Below the pieces are notes generated by a model that was not told where the DNA came from, did not search any database, and was given only the letters and a program-made list of their open reading frames with translations. From JAAYCU01 sp964642815 (GTDB lineage: Bacteria; Planctomycetota; Phycisphaerae; UBA1845; PWPN01), in NCBI GenBank assembly GCA_964642815.1, contig CAZXSA010000071.1:1-20747 (forward strand): a stretch of 20,747 nucleotides of DNA. Reading direction: 5' to 3'. Both the position numbers and the translations under genes were made by a program. Shown here in pieces: positions 7,607 to 15,071 of this stretch (the stretch's first letter is position 1; every line of letters begins with the position of its first letter).

Positions 7607-8485
7607 TTATTCGATAAACGGCGGTTCGCCTTGAATACCGCGAATGATTTCCATGGCTTTTTCAACATCGGTCTTGCATCCCCGCCAGATAAGCCAGACC
7701 GCGCCCTCGGCGCCACCGATACCGCCGGCCGAGGCCTGCCAGGCTTCCACATTCGCCAGAGTTCGCAGGGCTTCAATTTCGGTGACGATCTGGCCGGGCA
7801 GGATGCGCATGCGCGGCTGGTTGGTCAGCGATTCGACCGGTGAATTGACCCTGTCGGCAACCTCGCGCACCCGGCCGGCAATCTGTTTTTCCAGACCGAT
7901 GGGGATGATGACCCGGGCCGTTCCCCGATCCATGAACGGCTCGATTTTACCGACCGTCCCGCCCGTTTTACTGCCGGTCCAAACGCCCACGATTCTATGT
8001 TCGTAGTCGAGGGCGTTGCCGCCCTTCATGATCACGTCGTCAGGTTTGATTTGCGGGAGCACATCGTCCAACGAAAGCTCGGGCTGATATTGGCCCTTGA
8101 TGAAAACGACTTCCTTGATAGGCTCGACGGTGGGCAGCTTCTTATCGCCTTTCTGGGGTAACACGTGGCCGAGCACCATGGCGCCGGGCTCGATCTTTTT
8201 ACCAAGCAGTTCCTCGGCGATGTAGGTGTTGGTCGTCCCCTTGCAGACCACGACGATCCCGTCCCGCATGGCTCGTTGCACGGCCGGCATCTGGGCCACT
8301 CCCTTGGCGATCAACCGCTTGCCTTCCGCCACGGTCAGGACGGCGTGGGCCTGGAAGAGATTCCTTTCGTCGGTGATTCGGCCTGGCGAAGTCGCCGGTG
8401 TCGAGCAAGCGGTCAAGGCACCGGCCAGCACCAGGCAGAAACATGAAACGGTTCGAGCAACATTGCGGCGATAGGGGGTGAGCAT
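7607..8485 (-). CDS. Lipoprotein of unknown function
   Basis: 292 residues from the ATG at 8485, chosen because AAGGA sits seven bases upstream; an in-frame TTG at 8500 overlaps that site. Residues 1-26 form a signal peptide with a good lipobox ending at C27 (LTAC), so the mature protein should be lipid-anchored in the envelope. The mature region looks globular and soluble. Stretches such as 'HAVLTVAEGKRLIAKGVAQMP' and 'GIVVVCKGTTNTYIAEELLG', with several Gly-rich turns (KGGNALDY, SKTGGTVG, SAGGIGGAEGA), hint at an alpha/beta nucleotide- or ligand-binding fold, but I do not recognise the family. It is divergent from the sigma-54 activator gene (168 bp between starts) and may share its regulatory region. 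Confidence 0.8.
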   Translation of the reverse strand: MLTPYRRNVARTVSCFCLVLAGALTACSTPATSPGRITDERNLFQAHAVLTVAEGKRLIAKGVAQMPAVQRAMRDGIVVVCKGTTNTYIAEELLGKKIEPGAMVLGHVLPQKGDKKLPTVEPIKEVVFIKGQYQPELSLDDVLPQIKPDDVIMKGGNALDYEHRIVGVWTGSKTGGTVGKIEPFMDRGTARVIIPIGLEKQIAGRVREVADRVNSPVESLTNQPRMRILPGQIVTEIEALRTLANVEAWQASAGGIGGAEGAVWLIWRGCKTDVEKAMEIIRGIQGEPPFIE

Positions 8486-8491
8486 GGCATG

Positions 8492-8497
8492 ATCCTT
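8492..8497 (-). promoter_or_regulatory. Ribosome binding site deciding the lipoprotein start
   Basis: On the minus strand GAAGGA lies seven to eight bases before the ATG at 8485. The alternative TTG at 8500 lies upstream of and overlaps this site, so 8485 is the likely start. Confidence 0.6.
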
Positions 8498-8653
8498 CAA
8501 GAATGAAAAACCGTGTACATCCGTCGAGCGGCGTGGTTCGACCCGTGGCGGCCGACCACTGGGTACTCACACGCTCTGTTCATGTATAAACGTAACCGGC
8601 TCTTTTTTCCAGCGGCGATTCCCCTTTTTACCGCGAGCGGATACGATGGAGAC

Positions 8654-10138
8654 ATGGCCGGCAGTGTTCTACTTATCGATCCCGACCCCCGCGTTCGCCA
8701 GCAGGTGACCACCGCCTGCGTGCAGCTTGATGCCGCCCTGACCGCGGTGGATCGTCTGGCCGACGCCTTGCCGGTGATCGTGGATAAATCGCCCGATGTC
8801 GTTCTCCTGGATGTCGATCACCCGGATTCGGGAGGGTTCGATGGTTTTGACCAGTTACGCGGGCGCTGGCCTCGGCTGTGCGCGATTTTGATCGCCGAAC
8901 GCAGCCTGAGCGAACAGGCCATCGAGGCCATGAAACGCGGGGCCTTGGATTACCTGCTTAAGCCGCTGACTCACGACGAATTAATCGCTCAGATCGGCAA
9001 TGCCTTGCGTATCAGTCGCGACATGACCGTACCTCCGGTTTACGAAACGGAAGTGTCGGATAAGGACGCCGATCGGATTGTTGGCCAATCGCCCGCCATG
9101 CAGGAGGTTTTCAAGCTGGTCGGGCTGATCGCCCCACGCGAGGTCAACGTCCTGATTACCGGAGAAAGCGGTACGGGTAAGGAATTGATCGCCAAGGCGG
9201 TTTATCATCACGGTCAGCGCAGGAACAAACCTTTTCTGGCGGTCAACTGTGCGGCCATTCCCGAGACTCTGTTGGAAAGCGAACTGTTCGGCCACGAAAA
9301 AGGCGCTTTTACAGGGGCACACGTGCGCCGCATCGGTAAATTCGAGCAATGCCACGGTGGAACGATTTTTCTGGACGAAATCGGCGATATTCCGCTGACA
9401 ACCCAGGCTAAGTTGCTACGGGTATTGCAGGACGGCGGCTTTCAGAGACTCGGTGGCACGGAAACCATCCATGTCGATGTGCGTATCATCGCCGCCACCA
9501 ATCAACCCATTGAAAGACTGATTGAAGAACGTCGTTTCCGCCAGGATCTTTATTACCGGCTCAAGGTTGCATCCATCGAAGTACCACCGCTGCGTGATCG
9601 CGATCTCGATCCGGTCTTGCTTGCCCATTATTTTATTAAGCGTTTCAATCGTCCATTGGGGGCCCACATCCAACGTCTTTCTCCGCACGTGTTGCCGGTT
9701 TTGTTGAATTACTCCTGGCCGGGTAACGTCCGCGAGCTTGAGAATGTCATCAAGGCGTCCCTAGTGGTTGCCCGGGGCAACGTTTTCCAACTGGAGTTTC
9801 TGCCTGAAAAGATCCGCACCGCGGCGAGGCCGTTAGGTCTCGATGCGAATGAAGCGGCCTCTCCTGTTTCGTCTGCATCGTTGGAAGTCAGTTTGCACGA
9901 TCTAGGGCGACAGTTGCTGGCGCAAACGCCGTTGCATGGGCAGATTCATCGCAAAATGGTCGAATCCGCGGAGCGTGCGGTTATTTGTGCCGCTTTGGAG
10001 TATACCTCGGGGAACCTGGCCTCGGCGGCTCGTCTTCTGGGAATTACCCGATCCACCTTGCGAAAAAAAATGAAGCATTTAGGGATCGAGGTTAGCAAAA
10101 CCGTATCCAGCCCAGAAATTAATCAGCCTGGTCAGTAA
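8654..10138 (+). CDS. NtrC-family sigma-54-dependent response regulator
   Basis: 494 residues from the ATG at 8654. The receiver domain begins at residue 4, so longer in-frame starts (8513, 8582) would add unlikely residues. The receiver domain (about 4-120) has D53 as phospho-acceptor (VVLLDVD), acids at D9/D11 and K103 (LLKPL). The AAA+ domain (about 142-385) has Walker A GESGTGKE (170-177), the GAFTGA sigma-54 contact loop (217-222) and Walker B FLDEIG (239-244). The C-terminal Fis-type helix-turn-helix (about 453-478, NLASAARLLGITRSTLRKKM) binds DNA. It activates sigma-54 RNA polymerase after phosphorylation by a histidine kinase, none of which is encoded here. A 17-bp dyad over its stop codon and a -24/-12 promoter downstream are likely targets. 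Confidence 0.95.
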   Translation: MAGSVLLIDPDPRVRQQVTTACVQLDAALTAVDRLADALPVIVDKSPDVVLLDVDHPDSGGFDGFDQLRGRWPRLCAILIAERSLSEQAIEAMKRGALDYLLKPLTHDELIAQIGNALRISRDMTVPPVYETEVSDKDADRIVGQSPAMQEVFKLVGLIAPREVNVLITGESGTGKELIAKAVYHHGQRRNKPFLAVNCAAIPETLLESELFGHEKGAFTGAHVRRIGKFEQCHGGTIFLDEIGDIPLTTQAKLLRVLQDGGFQRLGGTETIHVDVRIIAATNQPIERLIEERRFRQDLYYRLKVASIEVPPLRDRDLDPVLLAHYFIKRFNRPLGAHIQRLSPHVLPVLLNYSWPGNVRELENVIKASLVVARGNVFQLEFLPEKIRTAARPLGLDANEAASPVSSASLEVSLHDLGRQLLAQTPLHGQIHRKMVESAERAVICAALEYTSGNLASAARLLGITRSTLRKKMKHLGIEVSKTVSSPEINQPGQ

Positions 10139-10145
10139 GTGACCA
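10129..10145. promoter_or_regulatory. Candidate activator binding site (17-bp dyad)
   Basis: TGGTCA and TGACCA form a perfect 6-bp inverted repeat around five bases (GTAAG). The 6-5-6 layout equals that of NtrC sites. It overlaps the stop of the activator gene and lies 211 bp upstream of the -24/-12 promoter at 10356, a reasonable enhancer distance. A poorer relative is at 10315-10331. Confidence 0.45.
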
Positions 10146-10355
10146 ATTTGAAGGCATCCTATCCACTACACTCACCTGCCATAATTCGCACAAAACATGT
10201 AACTCATTGCTAATAATATATATAGGGCTCGATTGGATTTATGATTCGGTTGGCATAGGTCTTGATAATAAGAGTCTAGCGTCTTATTCACCGCCGGCCT
10301 GGTGGCTGGTTGGATGGTCCGCAAGGAGCCAACTGCCCCCGACCAGCAACCGGGC

Positions 10356-10370
10356 TGGCGAATTCTTTGC
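10356..10370 (+). promoter_or_regulatory. Candidate sigma-54 (-24/-12) promoter upstream of the DksA-like gene
   Basis: TGGC (10356-10359) and TTGC (10367-10370) have the exact sigma-54 geometry, with ten bases between the invariant GG and GC. The consensus AC after TGGC is GA here. Transcription would start near 10382, leaving a leader of about 50 bases that carries the AGGAGG site before the ATG at 10433. Confidence 0.55.
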
Positions 10371-10419
10371 GTTTCGCCGCGATGAATGGGATGACGTGTT
10401 TTTATAACCCTCTTGTTTC

Positions 10420-10425
10420 AGGAGG
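10420..10425 (+). promoter_or_regulatory. Strong ribosome binding site of the DksA-like gene
   Basis: AGGAGG stands seven bases before the ATG at 10433. It is among the few perfect Shine-Dalgarno sites in the window and rules out the longer in-frame start at 10310. Confidence 0.75.
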
Positions 10426-10432
10426 ATTTTTG

Positions 10433-10789
10433 ATGAATCAAGTGCGTGAGGAACATGATTATTTTTTGTCCCCAGCGGTGAGGGCATGGTCGGCCGCCCG
10501 CGCGGTTCCCAGGATGCAAGTGCCCAAAACCTATCTTGCCCCGGAAGAGCTTGAGGAATTCAGGCGGGAATTGCTGGACGTTCGCCGAAAGCTGCTCGAT
10601 GGCGGCGATGTCAGCCATCCGGCGATTGTTGACACCTTGAGCAATAAGCGAGGCTTGTTGAGCGAGATTGATCAGGCCTTGCAGCGTATTGAAGCCGGCA
10701 CCTACGGTATCTGCTTGGCGACCCATAGGGCGATTCCCAAGACCAATCTTAAGGGCATGCCCTGGGCCAAGTATTGTTATGACGATTGA
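10433..10789 (+). CDS. DksA/TraR-like small protein with degenerate zinc finger
   Basis: 118 residues. DksA/TraR proteins reach into the secondary channel of RNA polymerase and alter initiation; many small members have a C-terminal four-cysteine zinc finger. Here residues 36-90 form the expected helical hairpin (LEEFRRELLDVRRKLLDGG ... LLSEIDQALQRIEAGTYGIC). The finger retains C94 and C115, but the second and fourth positions are T97 and D118; H98 might replace one ligand. The N-terminal 30 residues (with 'VRAWSAARAVPRMQVPKTYL') are an extension. It sits behind a candidate sigma-54 promoter and ahead of the topoisomerase VI genes. The family is fairly clear; whether it still binds zinc or polymerase is open. 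Confidence 0.8.
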   Translation: MNQVREEHDYFLSPAVRAWSAARAVPRMQVPKTYLAPEELEEFRRELLDVRRKLLDGGDVSHPAIVDTLSNKRGLLSEIDQALQRIEAGTYGICLATHRAIPKTNLKGMPWAKYCYDD

Positions 10790-10856
10790 CCGATCTGCCT
10801 GAAGAACACACCTCTTTCGTTTGTCCGTACCTGTCAAGGTTCTTGCCTGGCCGGCC

Positions 10857-10907
10857 CGGAAAAGGGTCGCTTACATAGTGGCTACGGTAAACTGTACCGG
10901 TTTTCCG
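10857..10907 (+). other. Nested inverted repeats upstream of top6B
   Basis: CGGAAAA (10857-10863) pairs with TTTTCCG (10901-10907), and inside it CGGTA (10885-10889) pairs with TACCG (10895-10899). The 270-bp gap between the DksA-like gene and the top6B ORF has no convincing gene; this is its only clear structure. It could be a leader RNA fold or chance. Confidence 0.3.
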
Positions 10908-11059
10908 ATGTATTTTGTAGTTGACGGCCAGGTCGAACGCGGATTTGAGGCAGCCATCGGGAGCGGAGGTGATTGCATTGGCTCGTCGTCCGCGTATGAT
11001 AACGGCCATGATGGGAATTTGGATAAAGACCTTTACAGCCAGGGACGGCCATTCCTGAA

Positions 11060-13012
11060 ATGTTACCAACAAAGCGCAATGACAGCGGACAAATGACTTT
11101 AAGTTTTGGTGGGACAAGCACTTCGCCATCCAAACGCACTGTTGACCCCGCCAGCTCGAAGGGTGGAGCGAGCAAGGAAACCGTGCCACCCGCGACGCAG
11201 CCGTCCGCGCCGGTATCCCAAGTTACCCGCTCGAAACGGCCTAAAACGGAGAAAACCGCGACGGCCGAGAGCATGGCCAAACAGCAAAGGGATATCTCCG
11301 TATCCGAGTTCTTCGCCAAGAACCGTCATCTGCTGGGTTTCGATAACAAGCGAAAGGCCCTGCTGATGACCGTCAAGGAGGCGGTGGACAACGCTTTGGA
11401 TGCTTGCGAGGAGGCGGGGCATACGCCGGAAATCGAGGTCCGTATCGTGCAACTGGCCGAGGACCGTTTCCGGATCATCGTACGTGACAACGGGCCGGGT
11501 ATCGTCAAGCAGCAAATCCCTAATATTTTCGGCAAGTTGCTCTACGGCTCCAAGTTCCATCGCCTCAAGATGTCACGCGGGCAACAGGGTATCGGCATAT
11601 CGGCCGCGGGGATGTACGGCCTGCTGACCACCGGCAAAAGCGTCAAGATTACTTCGCGTACTTCACCCAAGAAAGAGGCGCATTACTACGAGATTCAGAT
11701 CGATACCAAGAAAAACGCCCCCAACATCGTCAAGGAGGAAATCGTCGAGGTCGAGTGGGAAACCGGTACGCAGGTGGAGATCGAGCTGGTCGCCTCCTAC
11801 AACAAGGGGCGGCAATCGGTGGATGAGTACGTCGAGCAGACGGCCATCGCCAATCCTCACGCCCGGGTGATTTATGGCCCGCCGGTGGGTGAACGGATCG
11901 TCTATGAGCGGGGCACGGAGGTGATGCCCGCGCAGACCGAGGCGATACGACCGCACCCCCTTGGTGTCGAGCTCGGTATGCTGATTAAGATGTTGCAGGA
12001 TACCAAGTCGCATTGGCTGACCTCTTTTCTGCAGACCGAGTTTTGCCGTGTCGGTCCGAAAGTGGCCGCCGAGATTTGCCAGAAGGCAAAAATCAATCCC
12101 CATTCACACCCGCGTAAAATCGTGAGGCAAGAGGCGGAAAAACTTTATCAGGCTATCCAGCAGACCAAGTTGATGGCCCCGCCGACGAATTGTCTCGCGC
12201 CGATCGGCGCCGAGCAGATCCTCACCGGTTTACTCAAGGGCGTCAAGGCGGAATTTTTCACCGCCGCCACGCGTCCACCGGCCGTCTATCGAGGCAATAC
12301 CTTTCAGATAGAAGTAGGCTTGGGCTATGGTGGCGAATTAGGCCCGGACCCGAAAACGGACAACGGCGATGAGGAAAACGGCGCGGGGCGCAACGGGCGC
12401 GGCAAAAAGAACGGGAATAACGGCGGTCCTTCGCCAGCCCGTTTAATTCGTTTCGCCAACCGGGTGCCGCTACTTTATCAGCAGTCGGCCTGTTGCATGT
12501 TCAAGACCATCGTGGACCTGGACTGGCGACGCTATGGGCTGTCGCAGAGCAGCGGGGCGATCCCGCAGGGGCCCCTGGTCATTATGGTGCATATGGCCAG
12601 CGTCTGGGTGCCTTTTACATCGGAATCCAAGGAGGCCATCGCCGATTACGACGAGATTCGGCAGGAGATACGGCTGGCCCTTCAGGAGTGCGGGCGAAAG
12701 TTGTCCGCGTATCTCAATCGTCGTCGTCGGCAGAAATACGAGGGCGATCGGCGCGGGGTATTCGAGCGGTACATCGGGGAAGTGGTGGAAGCCTGCGCGA
12801 CGATTACCAGAATTGATCGCAAAGAGCTGAATGAGGATCTGCTTAAACTTGCCCGCAAAGTCACCGCTCGGGCCGATGAAGCCTTGGACGAGCACGGCCG
12901 GCCCATCGCCGGACCGGCCGCCAAGCTGACCAGCAGCGAGTTCGGCGAAAACACCATCGTCGTGGACCGGGACGCCGAGCCGGCCGGGGAGTTGTTCCAG
13001 CGTTCCGCGTAA
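11060..13012 (+). CDS. top6B: DNA topoisomerase VI subunit B
   Basis: 650 residues from the ATG at 11060; an ATG at 11093 (MTLSFGG) is equally possible, as neither has a clear ribosome site. Subunit B is the GHKL ATPase that dimerises on ATP and drives strand passage by subunit A. Visible are the strap segment SVSEFFAKNRHLLGFD (80-95), N-box EAVDNALDA (107-115), DNGPGI (143-148), GQQGIGISA (174-182), a helix-two-turn-helix-like region (about 322-345), and the transducer with RFANRVPLLY (464-473) and the switch lysine K524 in PFTSESKEAIA. Unusual are a Pro/Ser/Lys-rich N-terminal extension of about 75 residues and a Gly/Asn-rich insert at about 430-457. Subunit A follows after a broken nucleotidyltransferase gene. 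Confidence 0.95.
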   Translation: MLPTKRNDSGQMTLSFGGTSTSPSKRTVDPASSKGGASKETVPPATQPSAPVSQVTRSKRPKTEKTATAESMAKQQRDISVSEFFAKNRHLLGFDNKRKALLMTVKEAVDNALDACEEAGHTPEIEVRIVQLAEDRFRIIVRDNGPGIVKQQIPNIFGKLLYGSKFHRLKMSRGQQGIGISAAGMYGLLTTGKSVKITSRTSPKKEAHYYEIQIDTKKNAPNIVKEEIVEVEWETGTQVEIELVASYNKGRQSVDEYVEQTAIANPHARVIYGPPVGERIVYERGTEVMPAQTEAIRPHPLGVELGMLIKMLQDTKSHWLTSFLQTEFCRVGPKVAAEICQKAKINPHSHPRKIVRQEAEKLYQAIQQTKLMAPPTNCLAPIGAEQILTGLLKGVKAEFFTAATRPPAVYRGNTFQIEVGLGYGGELGPDPKTDNGDEENGAGRNGRGKKNGNNGGPSPARLIRFANRVPLLYQQSACCMFKTIVDLDWRRYGLSQSSGAIPQGPLVIMVHMASVWVPFTSESKEAIADYDEIRQEIRLALQECGRKLSAYLNRRRRQKYEGDRRGVFERYIGEVVEACATITRIDRKELNEDLLKLARKVTARADEALDEHGRPIAGPAAKLTSSEFGENTIVVDRDAEPAGELFQRSA

Positions 13013-13097
13013 GCGGGGGATGAGCCACTGAGAAGGTCACGGAAGCTACGGGAGAAACCAGAAACGAGAACGAGTCGTGGGTGCAAGTGCATAAATC

Positions 13098-13144
13098 ACA
13101 TGTTGAAACATGTTTCCGGAAGACCGATTGTCGGTGGTTTTCCG
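13098..13144 (+). other. Two adjacent hairpins between top6B and the broken nucleotidyltransferase gene
   Basis: ACATGTT (13098-13104) pairs with AACATGT (13107-13113). Next, CGGAA (13117-13121) pairs with TTCCG (13140-13144), and inside it ACCGA (13123-13127) pairs with TCGGT (13131-13135). No T-run follows, so rho-independent termination is not supported; the pair may mark an insertion boundary or a processing site. Confidence 0.35.
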
Positions 13145-13203
13145 TGAGCATCTGACACGGGTTTGTTCCCATCACGATTTATTGCGGTTAAAATGACACG
13201 GTT

Positions 13204-13824
13204 ATGTCTAATCCTGATGTGGACATCCCGATTGGAGTAGTACGGCTTCCTTGGGAATGGTTTATGAAGCACGAGCGAGCGGCCGAGAAGGTGCAGGAAC
13301 GCTTGGAGAGAACGGCTCGTGCCTTGGATTGTGCCGGTGTGGATTACGCGGTGATTGGTGGTAACGCGGTTGCCCTCTGGGTGGCCAGCAGGGATCCGGG
13401 AGCGGTGTGAAATACCAAGGATGTGGACTTACTCATCGCCCGTAAGGATTTGGAGAGGGCGGCAGCGGCCATGGCCGCCGTTGGTTTCGATTTGATTGAA
13501 GTCAATGGGGTTACGATGTTTGTCGAACGCGAAGATCCCCTGCCGAGCCGAGGCGTGCAGATTGTTTTTGCCGGCGAGAAGATCAGGCCAAACGATTTAT
13601 ATCCAGCTCCGCGGATCAAAGTTGGATTGCGGGATTCGAGCAATGTTCCGGCCCTCGATCTGAAAGAATTGATTATGCTTAAGCTGGTTGCTTTTCGCGA
13701 TATTGATCGCGTGCATATACGGGATATGCTTCATGTCGGATTAATAGACGATTCGGTGGCGGAAAAAATCCCCCCCGAGTTGCGGCCTCGATTGCAGGAA
13801 ATCGTGAACAACCCGGATGGTTGA
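13204..13824 (+). pseudogene. Nucleotidyltransferase-fold gene interrupted by an in-frame TGA
   Basis: A single reading frame of 206 codons runs from ATG 13204 to TGA 13822-13824, broken only by TGA at 13408-13410 (codon 69). The upstream part carries the nucleotidyltransferase glycine motif (AVIGGNAVALW, residues 49-59) and the downstream part resumes at once with NTKDVDLLIARKDL, the D-x-D metal site. The stop therefore falls between the two halves of the active site. In family members I remember, this position is commonly Arg, and CGA to TGA would be one transition. The 68-residue product would lack the catalytic acids; restart at GTG 13423 would lose the first Asp. Homologues include AbiEii-like toxins, but no partner gene is visible. 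It lies inside the topoisomerase VI gene pair. Confidence 0.75.
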
Positions 13825-13835
13825 GATTTCGACTC

Positions 13836-13842
13836 AAGGAGG
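13836..13842 (+). promoter_or_regulatory. Ribosome binding site deciding the top6A start
   Basis: AAGGAGG lies seven bases before TTG 13850. It supports this TTG over the in-frame ATG at 13817, which has no such site and would overlap the preceding nucleotidyltransferase frame. Confidence 0.7.
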
Positions 13843-13849
13843 AGATACA

Positions 13850-15028
13850 TTGGCCAAGAAGGCATCGAGAACCCAAGACGCGGCGGCCGCCGGCGCCGCG
13901 AAATCATCGTCACGGCGTCTGGCGCGGGCGGCGGCCAAAGCCGACATGACCGGCAAGAAGATCGAAGCCCTGGCCCTGCTGGTGGCGGCCTCGGCGAAAA
14001 AGCAGAAAAGCCCGCGCATGGAGATTCCTACACGGGCCCTTTCCAATGTCCGCTTCGACCCCAAGAAAGCCATCATCGAGATGGGTACGAACAAGCAAAT
14101 CCGCGAGTTTTTTGATCTGGGGATGGCCAAGAAATTCATGCAGACCGTACTCATCGCCTCGGCCTGCAAACAGTTGATCGATGCGGGTAAGACTGCCTCC
14201 ATTCGTCAGTTGTATTATATGTCCAAGCACGACGTGGCCGGCACCCGCGAGAAGACCTTTAACGACCAGGCCGAGTCCGATCCCATCATCGAGGATCTGG
14301 AAGTCACCATCGACGCCTTGCGCGAGGAGTTGCACGTCTATGCCAGTAACCGCGGCGCTCTGGTCGGTCCGATCACCCTGGTCGACGACGGGAACACCCT
14401 GGATGGTATGCGCATGGGGTCGGCCGGCTATGCCGTTCCCGGGATTGTCGAGCCGGATGTGATCCAGTTCAAGAAATGCACGGCCAAATTTATCCTGCAT
14501 GTCGAAAAAGATACAATTTGGCGGCGTTTCTATGAAGACCGCTTTCATGAAAAGCACCACTGCATCGTCACGCATGGCGGGGGCCAGCCGGCCCGCGGTA
14601 TGCGGCGGCTGCTGCGGCGAATGCACGAGGAGCTGAGGCTACCTATCTACTGCCTGCTCGATAACGATCCCTGGGGGTATTATATCTACTCGGTCATCAA
14701 GCAGGGTTCGATCAATCTGGCCTATGAAAGCAGGCGGATGGCGGTTCCCGCGGCTCGATATCTCGGCGTGTCCAGCTATGATTACGAACGTTGCGGACTC
14801 AGCGACGATGTCAAGATCGGGTTGGAGGACGGCGACATCCGCCGGGCCAAGCAGATCCTCGCTTATCCCTGGTTCAAGGGTAAGAAGCCTTGGGAGAAGG
14901 AAATTCGCAAGATGATCCAAAACGGTTTCAAGATGGAAGTGGAAGCCATGATCAACAAGCGGCTGACGTATTTAACCGAGGAATACGTCCCCATGAAGAT
15001 TCGGGACAAGAAACAATGGTTGGATTAG
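13850..15028 (+). CDS. top6A: DNA topoisomerase VI subunit A (Spo11-like)
   Basis: 392 residues from TTG 13850, chosen for the AAGGAGG site seven bases upstream. Subunit A cuts both DNA strands through a tyrosyl intermediate and is the relative of eukaryotic Spo11. The winged-helix part holds the Tyr pair Y122-Y123 in SIRQLYYMSKHD; by comparison with the family the second is the expected nucleophile. The Toprim domain has E219 (HVEKDTIWRRF) and D271/D273 (LLDNDPWGYYIYS), which bind Mg. Length fits archaeal homologues (about 360-390) plus a Lys/Ala-rich N-terminal tail of 35 residues. It appears complete. With subunit B it should form an A2B2 type IIB enzyme. The gene begins 25 bp after the broken nucleotidyltransferase frame. 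Confidence 0.95.
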   Translation: MAKKASRTQDAAAAGAAKSSSRRLARAAAKADMTGKKIEALALLVAASAKKQKSPRMEIPTRALSNVRFDPKKAIIEMGTNKQIREFFDLGMAKKFMQTVLIASACKQLIDAGKTASIRQLYYMSKHDVAGTREKTFNDQAESDPIIEDLEVTIDALREELHVYASNRGALVGPITLVDDGNTLDGMRMGSAGYAVPGIVEPDVIQFKKCTAKFILHVEKDTIWRRFYEDRFHEKHHCIVTHGGGQPARGMRRLLRRMHEELRLPIYCLLDNDPWGYYIYSVIKQGSINLAYESRRMAVPAARYLGVSSYDYERCGLSDDVKIGLEDGDIRRAKQILAYPWFKGKKPWEKEIRKMIQNGFKMEVEAMINKRLTYLTEEYVPMKIRDKKQWLD

Positions 15029-15071
15029 TGCCCAATAATAATGGTCGGGTGTAATCGTCACGGGAGTTTGC

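Noticed and set aside
10250..10266. Possible sigma-54 promoter TTGGCATAGGTCTTGAT
   Set aside because: The -12 element reads TTGA rather than TTGC, so an invariant C is missing; the site at 10356-10370 keeps both GG and GC.
10207..10407. Small plus-strand open frame of 66 codons in the activator-DksA gap
   Set aside because: It spans the likely promoter region, has no ribosome site and an unremarkable sequence.
10821..11096. Plus-strand open frame of 91 codons before top6B
   Set aside because: No ribosome site, no recognisable domain, and it overlaps the top6B start; it is likely chance.
13189..13194. TAAAAT as a -10 box for the nucleotidyltransferase gene
   Set aside because: No -35 at 16-18 bp; the nearest TTG element is about 20 bp away, so promoter support is too weak.
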